Positions 1-7,647 of a stretch of DNA of 51,290 bases are shown piece by piece. This stretch comes from Pseudomonadota bacterium (GTDB lineage: Bacteria; Pseudomonadota; Alphaproteobacteria; Micropepsales; Micropepsaceae). How positions within the stretch are numbered: the stretch's first letter is position 1; every line of letters begins with the position of its first letter. Both the position numbers and the translations under genes were made by a program. The notes beneath the pieces are model-generated. The model had not been told where the DNA came from. It ran no database searches and saw only the letters and a program-made list of their open reading frames with translations. The stretch spans positions 79,355 to 130,644 of the forward strand of contig JAFECP010000019.1 in NCBI GenBank assembly GCA_018242105.1, written 5' to 3'.

Positions 1-243
1 ACCGGTATCGGCATCGCCGAAGCGGACGTTGCAAAAGTTTTCGAAATTTTCCGGCAGGTGGACAGCCGGCTGGCGCGTCAGCATAACGGATCGGGATTGG
101 GATTGCCGCTTACCAAACGCTTGGTGGAACTGCATGATGGCCGCCTTGTGCTCAAAAGCATACCCGGCAATGGAACGGTCATGACGATCTTCATGCCGGC
201 GGAGCGCCTCGTCGCTGCTGCTGCTGTGAAAGGCGTCGCCTAA
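1..243 (+). CDS. Sensor histidine kinase, C-terminal end (partial)
   Basis: The open frame runs in from the left edge and ends at TAA 241-243. The visible ~80 residues are the end of a HATPase_c domain: a G1-type TGIGI, an F box (VFEIFRQVD) and a G2 box (GSGLGLPLTK), then the closing strand GNGTVMTIFMP. These are the ATP-lid elements that bind ATP in two-component kinases. The sensor, HAMP/PAS and phospho-acceptor parts lie outside the window, so the stimulus and partner regulator cannot be told. It is 28 bp upstream of the CcmI-like gene on the same strand. Family call firm, specific function unknown. Confidence 0.9.
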   Translation, partial: TGIGIAEADVAKVFEIFRQVDSRLARQHNGSGLGLPLTKRLVELHDGRLVLKSIPGNGTVMTIFMPAERLVAAAAVKGVA

Positions 244-271
244 CCACCCCCAATGTGTTACTGGCCGCGTC

Positions 272-1138
272 ATGGGCTTTGTCCTGCTTCTCATCTTCGC
301 GATTCTCGCGCTCGTGGCTGTCAGCTTTGCGGTATGGCCGCTGTTGCGCGGGCCGTCCATGCGGGGGCGCCCATTGCTGATAGGTGCGTTGGCCGCGCTT
401 GTTCTGGGCCTCAGCCTCGGGTCTTACCTGCTGCTGGGCTCGCCTGCGCTGGCATTGCGTTCGCTGACTGGCCCATCCAGTGACGATATCCGCGGTCTCG
501 TTTCGGTCCTCGCCCGGCGCGTGTTGCAGACACCGGACGACGCGCGCGGCTGGACATTGCTGGGCCGCGGCTATCTGACCCTTAACGATCCGTCCGATGC
601 CGCGGCGGCATTTAAACGTGGACTAGCGGTGGCCTCGCCGGCACAACACAGCGATCTTCTTTCCGCCTATGCCGAGGCGCTGACGCTGGCGTCGAACGGC
701 GCTGTGGGGCCGGAAGCGGAAGCCGCATTTTCCGATGTTCTGAAATCCGATCCGCGCGATCTGGCGGCACGGTTTTATCTGGGGCAGGTCGCAGCACTGC
801 GTGGCGACAATGCGCGCGCTTCGGCCCTGTGGAGCAGCTTGCTGCCGGATGTGCAGCCAAACAGCCCGCTGCACGATCTGGTGCTGAACCGTCTCGCGAT
901 GATCCGCGCACAAAGCGGCGGGGCACCTGACATCCATGCGATGGTCGAAGGATTGGCCGCACGCCTGAAATCCCGGCCGAACGATGCGCAGGGATGGCAG
1001 CGCCTGGTGCGGGCCTATTCGGTGCTTGGTGACCGGGATAAGGCGCGTGATGCGCTGGCGAACGGACGGAAGGCATTGAAGAACGATGCGGCCGGCCTTG
1101 CCGCGCTTAATGCCGAAGCGAAGGACGGTCATCTGTAA
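272..1138 (+). CDS. CcmI/CycH-like TPR protein (cytochrome c biogenesis)
   Basis: A 288-residue protein with two N-terminal membrane segments (about residues 2-22 and 34-55), followed by a periplasmic part with repeated TPR-like helices (WTLLGRGYLTLND, AARFYLGQVAALRGD, WQRLVRAYSVLGD). This is the layout of CcmI/CycH, which presents apocytochrome c to the haem lyase at the periplasmic face. It is shorter than typical CcmI (roughly 350-400 residues) and no ccmE/ccmF/ccmH follows, so it may be a stand-alone paralogue. The ATG at 272 puts the first hydrophobic segment at the N-terminus. Chromosomal core, not part of the islands. Confidence 0.75.
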   Translation: MGFVLLLIFAILALVAVSFAVWPLLRGPSMRGRPLLIGALAALVLGLSLGSYLLLGSPALALRSLTGPSSDDIRGLVSVLARRVLQTPDDARGWTLLGRGYLTLNDPSDAAAAFKRGLAVASPAQHSDLLSAYAEALTLASNGAVGPEAEAAFSDVLKSDPRDLAARFYLGQVAALRGDNARASALWSSLLPDVQPNSPLHDLVLNRLAMIRAQSGGAPDIHAMVEGLAARLKSRPNDAQGWQRLVRAYSVLGDRDKARDALANGRKALKNDAAGLAALNAEAKDGHL

Positions 1139-1141
1139 AAC

Positions 1142-1167
1142 AAAAACGGCGGCCCGCAGACCGCCGT
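1142..1167 (-). terminator. Rho-independent terminator of the small gene at 1191-1466
   Basis: Perfect 7-bp inverted repeat ACGGCGG (1146-1152) / CCGCCGT (1161-1167) with an 8-nt loop. Read on the minus strand the stem is followed by five T residues (A run 1142-1146) and a T-rich tail, so it ends transcription of the minus-strand gene. It may also slow transcription from the CcmI-like gene, whose stop is 4 bp away. Confidence 0.7.
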
Positions 1168-1190
1168 CCGAATGTCATGGTATCAAATGG

Positions 1191-1466
1191 TTATGTTGGC
1201 ACGCGGCCTTGCCATACCGGCCAGCAATTGCTTTTGCCCTTGGCCTTTACCGTATCGTAGAGTTTCATTTGCGCGTCTTCGGCATTCGCGCCGTTCGCGG
1301 TTGCCATATAGTCATGCGATCCGGCGCACCAGACGTAAAACTGGTGGGTGCCCGAAGCATAAAAATCAGTTTGATGGCTTGATGTGAAATTCGCCGCAAC
1401 CGCCACGCCTGCTACGGCGAAAAGAACGCCGCCCGCGATCGCTCCGATGATCCGTCCGATACTCAT
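1191..1466 (-). CDS. Small exported hypothetical protein
   Basis: A 91-residue protein starting MSIGRIIGAIAGGVLF, with a hydrophobic N-terminal stretch ending in AVAA that reads as a signal peptide (cleavage likely near residue 24). The mature part is polar and has two cysteines (YVWCAGS and KSNCWPV) about 34 residues apart that could form a disulphide in the periplasm. I recognise no family. It is a single-gene unit with its own terminator at 1142-1167, convergent with the CcmI-like gene. Confidence 0.6.
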   Translation of the reverse strand: MSIGRIIGAIAGGVLFAVAGVAVAANFTSSHQTDFYASGTHQFYVWCAGSHDYMATANGANAEDAQMKLYDTVKAKGKSNCWPVWQGRVPT

Positions 1467-1489
1467 GCGCTTAACTGCTCCTCGGATGG

Positions 1490-1617
1490 ACCGTCCAAAG
1501 CGGCCCGTCTGGTTCTAGGCGGAGCGAACTCGGCCCTGCTGTCCCATCCCGGTTTGCGGCGTCCCCCAAGCCCAAGCCTCCGATTCCCAAGCCGGAAGCC
1601 TTAATCTCCGGGACGGT
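1490..1617 (+). ncRNA. Possible structured RNA upstream of a terminator
   Basis: Between two minus-strand genes lies a stretch without a convincing ORF. Its ends can pair perfectly over 7 bp, ACCGTCC (1490-1496) with GGACGGT (1611-1617), and a strong plus-strand terminator follows 14 bp later. That pattern fits a short plus-strand RNA of about 130-160 nt. I checked for the conserved SRP RNA motif and did not see it. A 6S-like RNA is possible but not shown. The evidence is one closing stem plus a terminator that no plus-strand protein gene needs. Confidence 0.3.
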
Positions 1618-1630
1618 ATACGCTGCAGGA

Positions 1631-1651
1631 GGGGCTGTCACCCCTTTTTTT
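1631..1651 (+). terminator. Rho-independent terminator, plus strand
   Basis: GGGG (1631-1634), loop CTGTCA, CCCC (1641-1644), then seven T residues. The genes on both sides lie on the minus strand, so the transcript it ends is probably the candidate RNA at 1490-1617. Confidence 0.6.
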
Positions 1652-1690
1652 GCAGGTTCCTCAGACTCTTAGGCGAACGTGATGAATTGC

Positions 1691-2443
1691 CTAAATCCTC
1701 CGGGGTTCAACGCCCTCCGAACGGACGGCAACCTCGATCTCGCACGCTGCGGCCTCAACCTCTGCCATATTCCGGCCTCGCACCACCAACTGGGTTCCCG
1801 GCCCGTCTTCCCGATAGAACGGATAGCTGCCGACCGATGCAGTTTTATGACCCGACTGAATCTTCGCAAGCGCGGCCGCGATTTGGCCTTCCGGCAGATG
1901 CGCCTCGACGGTAGCGACATGCATGATCGCACCGCGTTCCAGCCGCGAGGAAAGCTCTTCCAGCATCGCCTTCATCACCATTGGCACCCCCGCCATGACA
2001 AAGACATTGCCGATCTGGAATCCCGGTGCCGCGGAGACGCTGTTCTTAATGAGCGTCGCGGTGTCCGGAATGCGCGCCATGCGTTTGCGCATGTCGTTGA
2101 AATCTTCGGGTTTCTTGTAGCGGGCAGCCATCAGCGCCATGGCTTCGGGGTGATAGCCAATGCCGACGCCGAATGCTTTGGCCACAGCGTCCGCCGTGAT
2201 GTCGTCATGCGTCGGGCCGATACCGCCAGTGGTGAAAACGTAGGTATAGCGAACGCGTAATGCGTTCAGCGCCGCCACGATCTCATCTTCCACGTCCGGA
2301 ACGACACGGCATTCGCGCAGATCGATGCCTATCGTCCCTAGAAAACGGGCGATGTGGCTGGTGTTCGTGTCCTGTGTGCGGCCCGAGAGAATCTCGTCAC
2401 CGATGACGAGAATGGCTGCGGTGATGGTGCCGCTTTCCTGCAT
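1691..2443 (-). CDS. CinA-like molybdopterin-binding domain protein
   Basis: About 250 residues from the chosen ATG (MQESGTITAAILVIGDEIL). It matches the MoaB/Mog-type fold found at the N-terminus of CinA: the opening strand with GDEILSGRTQDTN, then TTGGIGPTHDDIT, then VMAGVPMVMKAMLEEL. Only this domain is present. The nicotinamide-nucleotide amidase domain of full CinA is absent, as in other alphaproteobacterial stand-alone versions. An upstream in-frame start at 2560 would add a poor, proline/glycine-rich leader, so I prefer 2443. It is divergent from map, with a 128-bp promoter region between them. Substrate unknown. Confidence 0.85.
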   Translation of the reverse strand: MQESGTITAAILVIGDEILSGRTQDTNTSHIARFLGTIGIDLRECRVVPDVEDEIVAALNALRVRYTYVFTTGGIGPTHDDITADAVAKAFGVGIGYHPEAMALMAARYKKPEDFNDMRKRMARIPDTATLIKNSVSAAPGFQIGNVFVMAGVPMVMKAMLEELSSRLERGAIMHVATVEAHLPEGQIAAALAKIQSGHKTASVGSYPFYREDGPGTQLVVRGRNMAEVEAAACEIEVAVRSEGVEPRRI

Positions 2444-2571
2444 AAGTTCCCGGAAAATCCGGCCTTCTGGCGCGATCCGCCCTTCGGGTGTAAGAAATTC
2501 TTGAATTCCAAACGCTAATAGGCGGGAGGGCGCGCCGCAAGCGGCCTTCAACGCGGTCAAATAGAGCCCAT

Positions 2572-3408
2572 ATGTCAGAGATGCCCGATCAGGAAGTTTT
2601 CGAACTCGCGCGCCGCGCTGGCGTTGGCGTCACCTTGCATGGGCCCGAGGCCTTCGAGGGCATGCGCAAAGCCGGGCGCATTGCCGCCGAAGTTCTGGAT
2701 CTGATGGTCCCGGAAGTGAAACCCGGCGTTACGACCGCGCATCTCGACAAGATCGCCTTTGATTATGTGCTCGCACAAGGCGCGGTGCCGGCCTGCCTGG
2801 GCTATCGCGGCTATCGCCACACGCTCTGCACCTCCATCAACCATGTAGTCTGTCACGGCATTCCGAATGACAAGCCGCTGCGCGACGGCGATATCATCAA
2901 TATCGACGTCACCGTCATTGTGGATGGCGGCTGGCATGGCGATACCTCTCGCATGTATCTCGCCGGCGACGTGAAGTTGAAAGCCAAGCGGCTCGTAGAC
3001 ATCACCTATGAGTCCATGATGCGTGGCATCGCCGTGGTGAAGCCCGGTGCGACCACCGGTGACATCGGTCATGCGATCCAGAGCTATGCGGAGGGCGAGG
3101 AGCGGTGCTCCGTCGTTCGCGATTTCTGCGGACACGGCCTCGGCAGGGTTTTCCACTCCCTGCCCAATATCGTTCACTATGGAAGACCCGGTTACGGCAT
3201 CGCGTTGAAGCCGGGCATGTTTTTCACCATCGAGCCGATGATCAATATCGGTGGCTATGGCGTGAAGATTCTCAACGACGGATGGACGGCTGTTACGCGT
3301 GACCGTTCGCTTTCCGCGCAGTTCGAACATTCGGTGGGGGTGACCGAGAATGGTGTCGAAATCTTCACCAAGTCGCCAAAAGGCCTCGACAAGCCCCCGT
3401 ATCTCTGA
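2572..3408 (+). CDS. map: Type I methionine aminopeptidase
   Basis: Removes the N-terminal methionine from new proteins in the cytoplasm; normally essential. The 278-residue protein has the complete pita-bread fold signature: the [14 protein letters not shown] loop, the first metal Asp in [11 protein letters not shown], the second Asp in WHGDTSRM, the His in CGHGLGR, and the two Glu in FTIEPM and QFEHSV. The N-terminal ~20 residues before [12 protein letters not shown] are an extension. The 3' end overlaps the start of radC by 59 bp, an order seen in other alphaproteobacteria. Conserved chromosome just outside the island. Confidence 0.97.
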   Translation: MSEMPDQEVFELARRAGVGVTLHGPEAFEGMRKAGRIAAEVLDLMVPEVKPGVTTAHLDKIAFDYVLAQGAVPACLGYRGYRHTLCTSINHVVCHGIPNDKPLRDGDIINIDVTVIVDGGWHGDTSRMYLAGDVKLKAKRLVDITYESMMRGIAVVKPGATTGDIGHAIQSYAEGEERCSVVRDFCGHGLGRVFHSLPNIVHYGRPGYGIALKPGMFFTIEPMINIGGYGVKILNDGWTAVTRDRSLSAQFEHSVGVTENGVEIFTKSPKGLDKPPYL

Positions 3409-4036
3409 CGTTTCGCAAACCTTCATTCCCTCTGAAACGCGGGAACAGCCTCAACATTATCTGGGCCATCGCGCACGCCTTCGCGAGCGTTTCATGAACG
3501 GAGGCGCCGACGCGCTTCCGGATTACGAAATGCTGGAAATGGTTCTCTTCGCCGCGATCCCGCGCGGGGATTTGAAGCCGCTTGCCAAAGATCTTCTCGC
3601 GCGCTTCGGATCTTTCGCGGAGGTGATATCGGCGCCGCGCGAACGCCTGCTGGAGGTGAAGGGTGTCGGCAAGGCCGTGATTGCGCAGTTGAAGGTGGTT
3701 GAAGCCGCCGCGTTGCGCCTTTCGAAGACCAAGCTCCTCGGCAGGCCAGCCTTGTCGTCGTGGTCCGCGCTGCTGGACTATGTGACGGCGGCGATGGCGC
3801 GAACCGCCCATGAGGAATTCCGTGTTCTCTTCCTCGATCGCAAAAATGCGCTCATTGCCGATGAGGTTCAGGGGCAGGGCACGGTCGATCACACGCCCGT
3901 CTATCCGCGCGAGATCGTCAAGCGTGCGCTGGAGCTGTCCGCTTCTGCCGTGATCCTTGTGCACAACTATCCCTTGCCGTACCCGTCTTCACGCTCAATC
4001 ACGGGCCATAATTCGTCGTCCGTGAAGAACCGGTAA
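3350..4036 (+). pseudogene. radC: radC, 5' fragment interrupted by the island
   Basis: The first ~205 codons are normal RadC: the helix-hairpin-helix region ([28 protein letters not shown]) and the start of the JAMM/MPN domain ([39 protein letters not shown]). At codon 206 the expected HNHPSGDPTPS is replaced by [12 protein letters not shown], which is element DNA, and the frame stops at 4036 after ~23 foreign residues. The remaining JAMM metal ligands (second His, Asp) are lost, so any product would lack the metal centre. The missing part is intact at 50966-51124. The start at 3350 overlaps map; GTG at 3353 is an alternative. Confidence 0.95.
3949..4014 (+). repeat. Left junction of element A in radC (left attachment end)
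   Basis: radC sequence runs to CACAAC (3962-3967), then element sequence begins: TATCCCT, then GTACCCGTCTTCACGCTCAA and TCACGGGCC. The same end recurs at 15933 and 33923. The crossover lies within CACAA(C/T), the five bases shared by all left and right junctions. The candidate arm site here is the degenerate ATCACGGGCCATAA at 3998, 36 bp from the core. The end is cut by the insertion sequence at 4015. Confidence 0.85.
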
Positions 4037-5559
4037 GGCCTTGAGCGATCTTGGCGAATAGCGCTGATCGAGTAACGGGGTTTGCAAGAAAGCGGTTGGA
4101 TCGGTGCTGTTTCTTGCGATTTGGGATTCCGGTTTTATGCGGTTCGTGATTCCCTGATGGCGGTGTCACAGCGTCGGGGGGCGCGATGGGACGACCGCGG
4201 GACGAGCGTCACAAGGATCTCTTCCGGCCGGCGCTCGATCAGATCATCGACATGGGTCATCCGCTGGTGCGGCTGGCCGGGGAGATCGACTGGGGCTTCC
4301 TCGACGGGCGCTTCAGCGCGGTCTGCCGGCCGGGGCCGGGGCAGCCGGGCCTGCCGACCCGGCTGGTGGCCGGGCTCTTCATCCTGAAGCACATGCACAA
4401 TCTCTCCGACGAGGTGCTGTGCGCCCGCTGGCTGGAGAACCCCTATTTCCAGTTCTTCTGCGGCGAAGAGAGTTTCTGCCACAAGCTGCCCTTCGACCGC
4501 TCGTCGCTGACGCGCTGGCGCCAGCGGTTGGGCGAAGAGGAACTCCTGGCGCTGCTGCAGGAGAGCCTGGCGGTGGCGCACAAGACCAAGGCGATCTCGA
4601 CGCCCGATCTCGAGCGCGTCGTCGTCGACACCAGCGTGCAGCCCAAAGCCATCGCCCATCCGACCGACGCGCGGCTGACGCACCGGGCGCTCGTCAAGCT
4701 GGTGGCGCTGGCCAGGCGACATGGCGTGCCATTGCGGCAGAGCTATCTGCGCCTGGCCAAGCGCGCCGCCATCATGGTCGGCCGCTACACCCATGCGCAT
4801 CAGTTCAAGCGGGCCCGGCGCCAGCTCAAGTTCCTGCGCATCCGCCTCGGTCGCGTCATCCGCGACATCCGCCGCAAGATCGAGGGCGACGCCGAACTGC
4901 GGCGCCGCTTCGGCCCGCTGCTCGACCGCGCCATGCGCGTGCGGTCCCAGGACCATCGCCAGCGCGGCCCGAAGATCTATTCCCTGCATGCCCCCGAGGT
5001 CGAATGCATCGGCAAGGGCAAGGCCGCCGCGCCCTACGAGTTCGGCTGCAAGGTCACGATCGCGACCTCCGCCACAGCTCCCAAGGGCGGCCAGTTCGTG
5101 CTGCACGCCCAGGCCCTGCACGGCAATCCCTATGACGGCCACACCTTGGGGCCCGCCATCGCCGCCGTCGAGCGCCTGACCGGCGTCGAGGCCCGCCGCA
5201 TCCACGTCGACAAGGGCTATCGCGGCCACAACCATCCGCACAAATTCCGCGTCTGGATCTCAGGCCAGGTCCGCCGCGTCACCGCCACCATCCGCCGCGA
5301 GATGCGCCGCCGCGCCGCCGTCGAGCCCGTCATCGGCCATCTCAAGGCCGAGCACCGCATGGGACGCAATTACCTCAAGGGCCGCGACGGCGACCGCATC
5401 AACGCCGTCCTCGCCGCCGCTGGCTACAATTTCCGCCTGCTCCTGCGCTGGCTCGCATGGCTTTTGCGCGCCATCATCCGGGCGCTCAAGCTCAGCCCCT
5501 TTCAGCTCCTACCCACCTAGTTTCACACGCCCCGAGTTTTCTTCACGGCCGACTAATTC
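4009..5559. mobile_element. IS5/IS1182-type insertion sequence with 6-bp target repeats
   Basis: The terminal inverted repeats are GTCGTCCGTGAAGAA (4015-4029) and TTCTTCACGGCCGAC (5539-5553), with one mismatch over 15 bp. They are flanked by direct repeats TAATTC at 4009-4014 and 5554-5559. Removing the IS and one repeat restores a left end resembling that of elements B and C. It carries one intact transposase gene, so it may be a recent arrival. Confidence 0.85.
4186..5520 (+). CDS. DDE transposase, IS5/IS1182 group
   Basis: A 444-residue transposase that cuts and joins the ends of its own IS. The N-terminal DUF772-type region reads RLVAGLFILKHMHNLSDEVL and FDRSSLTRWRQRL. The catalytic acidic residues are visible as D in VVVDTSVQPK, D in HVDKGYRGH and E in AAVEPVIGHLKAEHRMGRN. 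A basic C-terminal tail follows. The gene looks full length and has no frameshift. GC content and codon use are more extreme than those of the neighbouring island genes, consistent with separate arrival. The exact IS family cannot be settled without a database search. Confidence 0.95.
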   Translation: MGRPRDERHKDLFRPALDQIIDMGHPLVRLAGEIDWGFLDGRFSAVCRPGPGQPGLPTRLVAGLFILKHMHNLSDEVLCARWLENPYFQFFCGEESFCHKLPFDRSSLTRWRQRLGEEELLALLQESLAVAHKTKAISTPDLERVVVDTSVQPKAIAHPTDARLTHRALVKLVALARRHGVPLRQSYLRLAKRAAIMVGRYTHAHQFKRARRQLKFLRIRLGRVIRDIRRKIEGDAELRRRFGPLLDRAMRVRSQDHRQRGPKIYSLHAPEVECIGKGKAAAPYEFGCKVTIATSATAPKGGQFVLHAQALHGNPYDGHTLGPAIAAVERLTGVEARRIHVDKGYRGHNHPHKFRVWISGQVRRVTATIRREMRRRAAVEPVIGHLKAEHRMGRNYLKGRDGDRINAVLAAAGYNFRLLLRWLAWLLRAIIRALKLSPFQLLPT

Positions 5560-5838
5560 CACTCGATCATTTTGAGGCGTTGATCCGAAGGCGCAATTTT
5601 TTCCGCCCACGACAAGAACCGTCTCATGGATCCGTCAGAAATTTGCGCGTTTGAATTTAAAAACGGAATTTCGCCGATTCGGAAGCTGGTCGGTTTCAGC
5701 GACTATCGGCATCAATCGGTCGATTTTTCGACCTCCACAACGCCGGCCCAACATTCGCTCAACGGCAAAAAATACCGTCAGCCCATCATGCGGTAAGTTG
5801 GCCCCGGCCTCAACTGAGGACGCTGCCACTGGCGCGCC

Positions 5839-6132
5839 TTATGCTGTGCGCTTGCGAAGCCTCCGGAAGAGATAGCCGGTGGACAGAAACAGCAAGCCGC
5901 AGATTGCACTGACGAGATCGACGTAGTGTCCCACGCTGTGAGGAAGGCCCCACTCCATCGAAGGCAATAGAGCAAAGGTTTCGGCGACGTGAGCAAAGAC
6001 AACGATGATCAGGAATGCGGCGCCGAGAAACTGAACCGCAGTTAGCGCCGACCTTTCCCTGACGAAATCGACGACCGAGAAGCCAGACGCGAAAAGGACA
6101 AGAATGCCTACGACAAACAAACTGGGCTTCAT
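5839..6132 (-). CDS. Small membrane protein, unknown
   Basis: About 97 residues starting MKPSLFVVGIL, chosen because GGAGG lies 7 bases upstream of this ATG; the longer reading starts inside that site. Three hydrophobic segments are visible (roughly residues 3-22, 33-52 and 70-90) and a basic tail RRLRKR, so an inner-membrane protein with a cytoplasmic C-terminus is likely. No family recognised. It is the last gene of the minus-strand run of element A, but 162 bp of non-coding DNA separates it from the DUF2127 gene, so co-transcription is uncertain. Confidence 0.55.
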   Translation of the reverse strand: MKPSLFVVGILVLFASGFSVVDFVRERSALTAVQFLGAAFLIIVVFAHVAETFALLPSMEWGLPHSVGHYVDLVSAICGLLFLSTGYLFRRLRKRTA

Positions 6133-6294
6133 GCTGCAGCCTCCACTCTTAGCTTCCACTCACGGCCGATGGCGCGGACAGATGGTTTGTGCGAAGCGGC
6201 TGCAGCTCTCCGCAGCCTCTGCGGCCGTAAAGGCTGTTCGAGTTCCAAAGTGATGGACGGTACTGCCATTTCGGCTTTCGGCACATCCAATCCC

Positions 6295-6783
6295 CTATTC
6301 AGGGGTGACGTATCGCTTCAACGCGCGATACTCGACCCAGATGAGCCAAATCACAAGAAGATCGAAAATGCTCAGAGCGATGAGACCAATGGAGTGCGTA
6401 AGGGTGAAACGATAGATTTGGTAGGCGATAAAGGCAGCGAAGACGATGACGGCTAACGGGTACGCCCATAGCCGTTTCTCGAGCAACGCCACGACTAACG
6501 CGAGCTTGATGACACCGTGGCTGATTAAATAATAGGCCGCGAAATGCTCGGTTCCGATGGATAGATGCTCTGCGGCGGTGAGCGCGTAGTTGGCGACGAG
6601 GTCGCGAGGGTCTTCAGCAAGCTCATTTTGGGTGATGAACGCGATCGCACGGAGGATGAATGTCGGACTAACGGCCAAGAGCGCCGCGCCGCCTACGATT
6701 TCGAACGCCGCGTCCAAGCCTTTGAGCGAGACACTGACGCGAAAGAGAATCTCTCGAAGGTTTGATCTGGCGTTGTTGTCCAT
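6295..6783 (-). CDS. DUF2127 family membrane protein
   Basis: About 162 residues with four hydrophobic segments. The wording SLKGLDAAFEIVGG at the start and SHGVIKLALVVALLEKRLWAYP in the middle is typical of DUF2127, a family of small polytopic inner-membrane proteins of unknown role. The conserved spacing of HGVIK with the following helix supports the call. ATG at 6783 is chosen over an upstream start at 6834, which would add a polar leader, although no strong ribosome site is visible at either. It lies 90 bp downstream of the cis-prenyltransferase gene on the same strand. DUF2127 next to a lipid-carrier enzyme hints at an envelope role, which is inference. Confidence 0.7.
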   Translation of the reverse strand: MDNNARSNLREILFRVSVSLKGLDAAFEIVGGAALLAVSPTFILRAIAFITQNELAEDPRDLVANYALTAAEHLSIGTEHFAAYYLISHGVIKLALVVALLEKRLWAYPLAVIVFAAFIAYQIYRFTLTHSIGLIALSIFDLLVIWLIWVEYRALKRYVTPE

Positions 6784-6873
6784 GTGTGGGCGCCTGTTGT
6801 CTGACCCCTTCAATGTGGAAAGCCAATCCCTCATATCCGTGTTAGCGGGCGGATGCTCCGCACCGAAGATGAC

Positions 6874-7647
6874 CTACACACCAAATCGCCGCTTCCTTTG
6901 CTGGTATGAGCGGACGGCACGCAGGAAATCGATCTTGCGGAAGGCCGGCCAGTAAACATCCGAGAAGTAGAACTCGCTGTAGGCGCTTTGCCACAACAGA
7001 AAGCCCGACAGCCGCACCTCGCCGCTCGTCCGGATGATAAGGTCGGGATCGGGCGTCTCTCCCATGTAGAGATGACGGCTGATCGCTTCGGCGGTCACAT
7101 GCCCGATCGCGTCGTCGAGTGTGGCACCGCTTCGCTTCTCCTCGGTCAGGAGCGCCCGAACAGCATCAATAATCTCGGCTCGTCCGCCATAGGCGACGAC
7201 GATGGTGAGAGTCATGCCGTCGTAGTTTGCGGTCGCTTCACGGGCCGCGCGGATCGCCGCGACGGCCGAGCTCGGTAGCAGTTCCAGCTTGCCGACCGTA
7301 CGGATGCGTATTCGGTGGCGATGGATCCGCGGATCGTGGGCCAGCGCGCGCATCTTCGCTTCGATCGCGGCGAGGATACCTGAGACCTGATCGGCCGGAC
7401 GGTTTAGGTTGTCCGTTGACAGGACCCAGAGAGTGACGGCCGGAATGCCGAGCTCAGCGCACCATTCCAGCACCTCGTCGAGCTTGCTCGCGCCGACGGC
7501 GTAGATCGTTGCCGGATCGGTCAATCCTCTTCGTTCACCGTGGCGTCGGTTGCCATCGAGAATGATGGCGACATGCCCGGGACTCGGTCCCCGCCCGACC
7601 TCGCGCAACAAGCAATAAGCATAGAGCCGATAGATAAAGTTGAGCAT
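6874..7647 (-). CDS. cis-Prenyltransferase (undecaprenyl diphosphate synthase-like)
   Basis: Adds isopentenyl units in cis to make a long polyprenyl diphosphate, the lipid carrier for wall and polysaccharide building. The 257-residue protein shows family motifs in order: HVAIILDGNRRHGERRG (catalytic Asp), TLWVLSTDNLNRP, TLTIVVAYGGRAEI, PDLIIRTSGEVRLSGF and LLWQSAYSEFYF. The length is normal. It starts directly against the stop of the RND pump gene (7648), so it is probably co-transcribed with the efflux operon, an unusual partner. It is likely a second copy beside the chromosomal housekeeping uppS. A hydrophobic, basic N-terminus may touch the membrane. Confidence 0.92.
   Translation of the reverse strand: MLNFIYRLYAYCLLREVGRGPSPGHVAIILDGNRRHGERRGLTDPATIYAVGASKLDEVLEWCAELGIPAVTLWVLSTDNLNRPADQVSGILAAIEAKMRALAHDPRIHRHRIRIRTVGKLELLPSSAVAAIRAAREATANYDGMTLTIVVAYGGRAEIIDAVRALLTEEKRSGATLDDAIGHVTAEAISRHLYMGETPDPDLIIRTSGEVRLSGFLLWQSAYSEFYFSDVYWPAFRKIDFLRAVRSYQQRKRRFGV

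Noticed and set aside
5560-5838. Short ORFs after the insertion sequence
   Set aside because: Small frames on both strands with no ribosome site and no recognisable protein. Treated as non-coding left part of element A.
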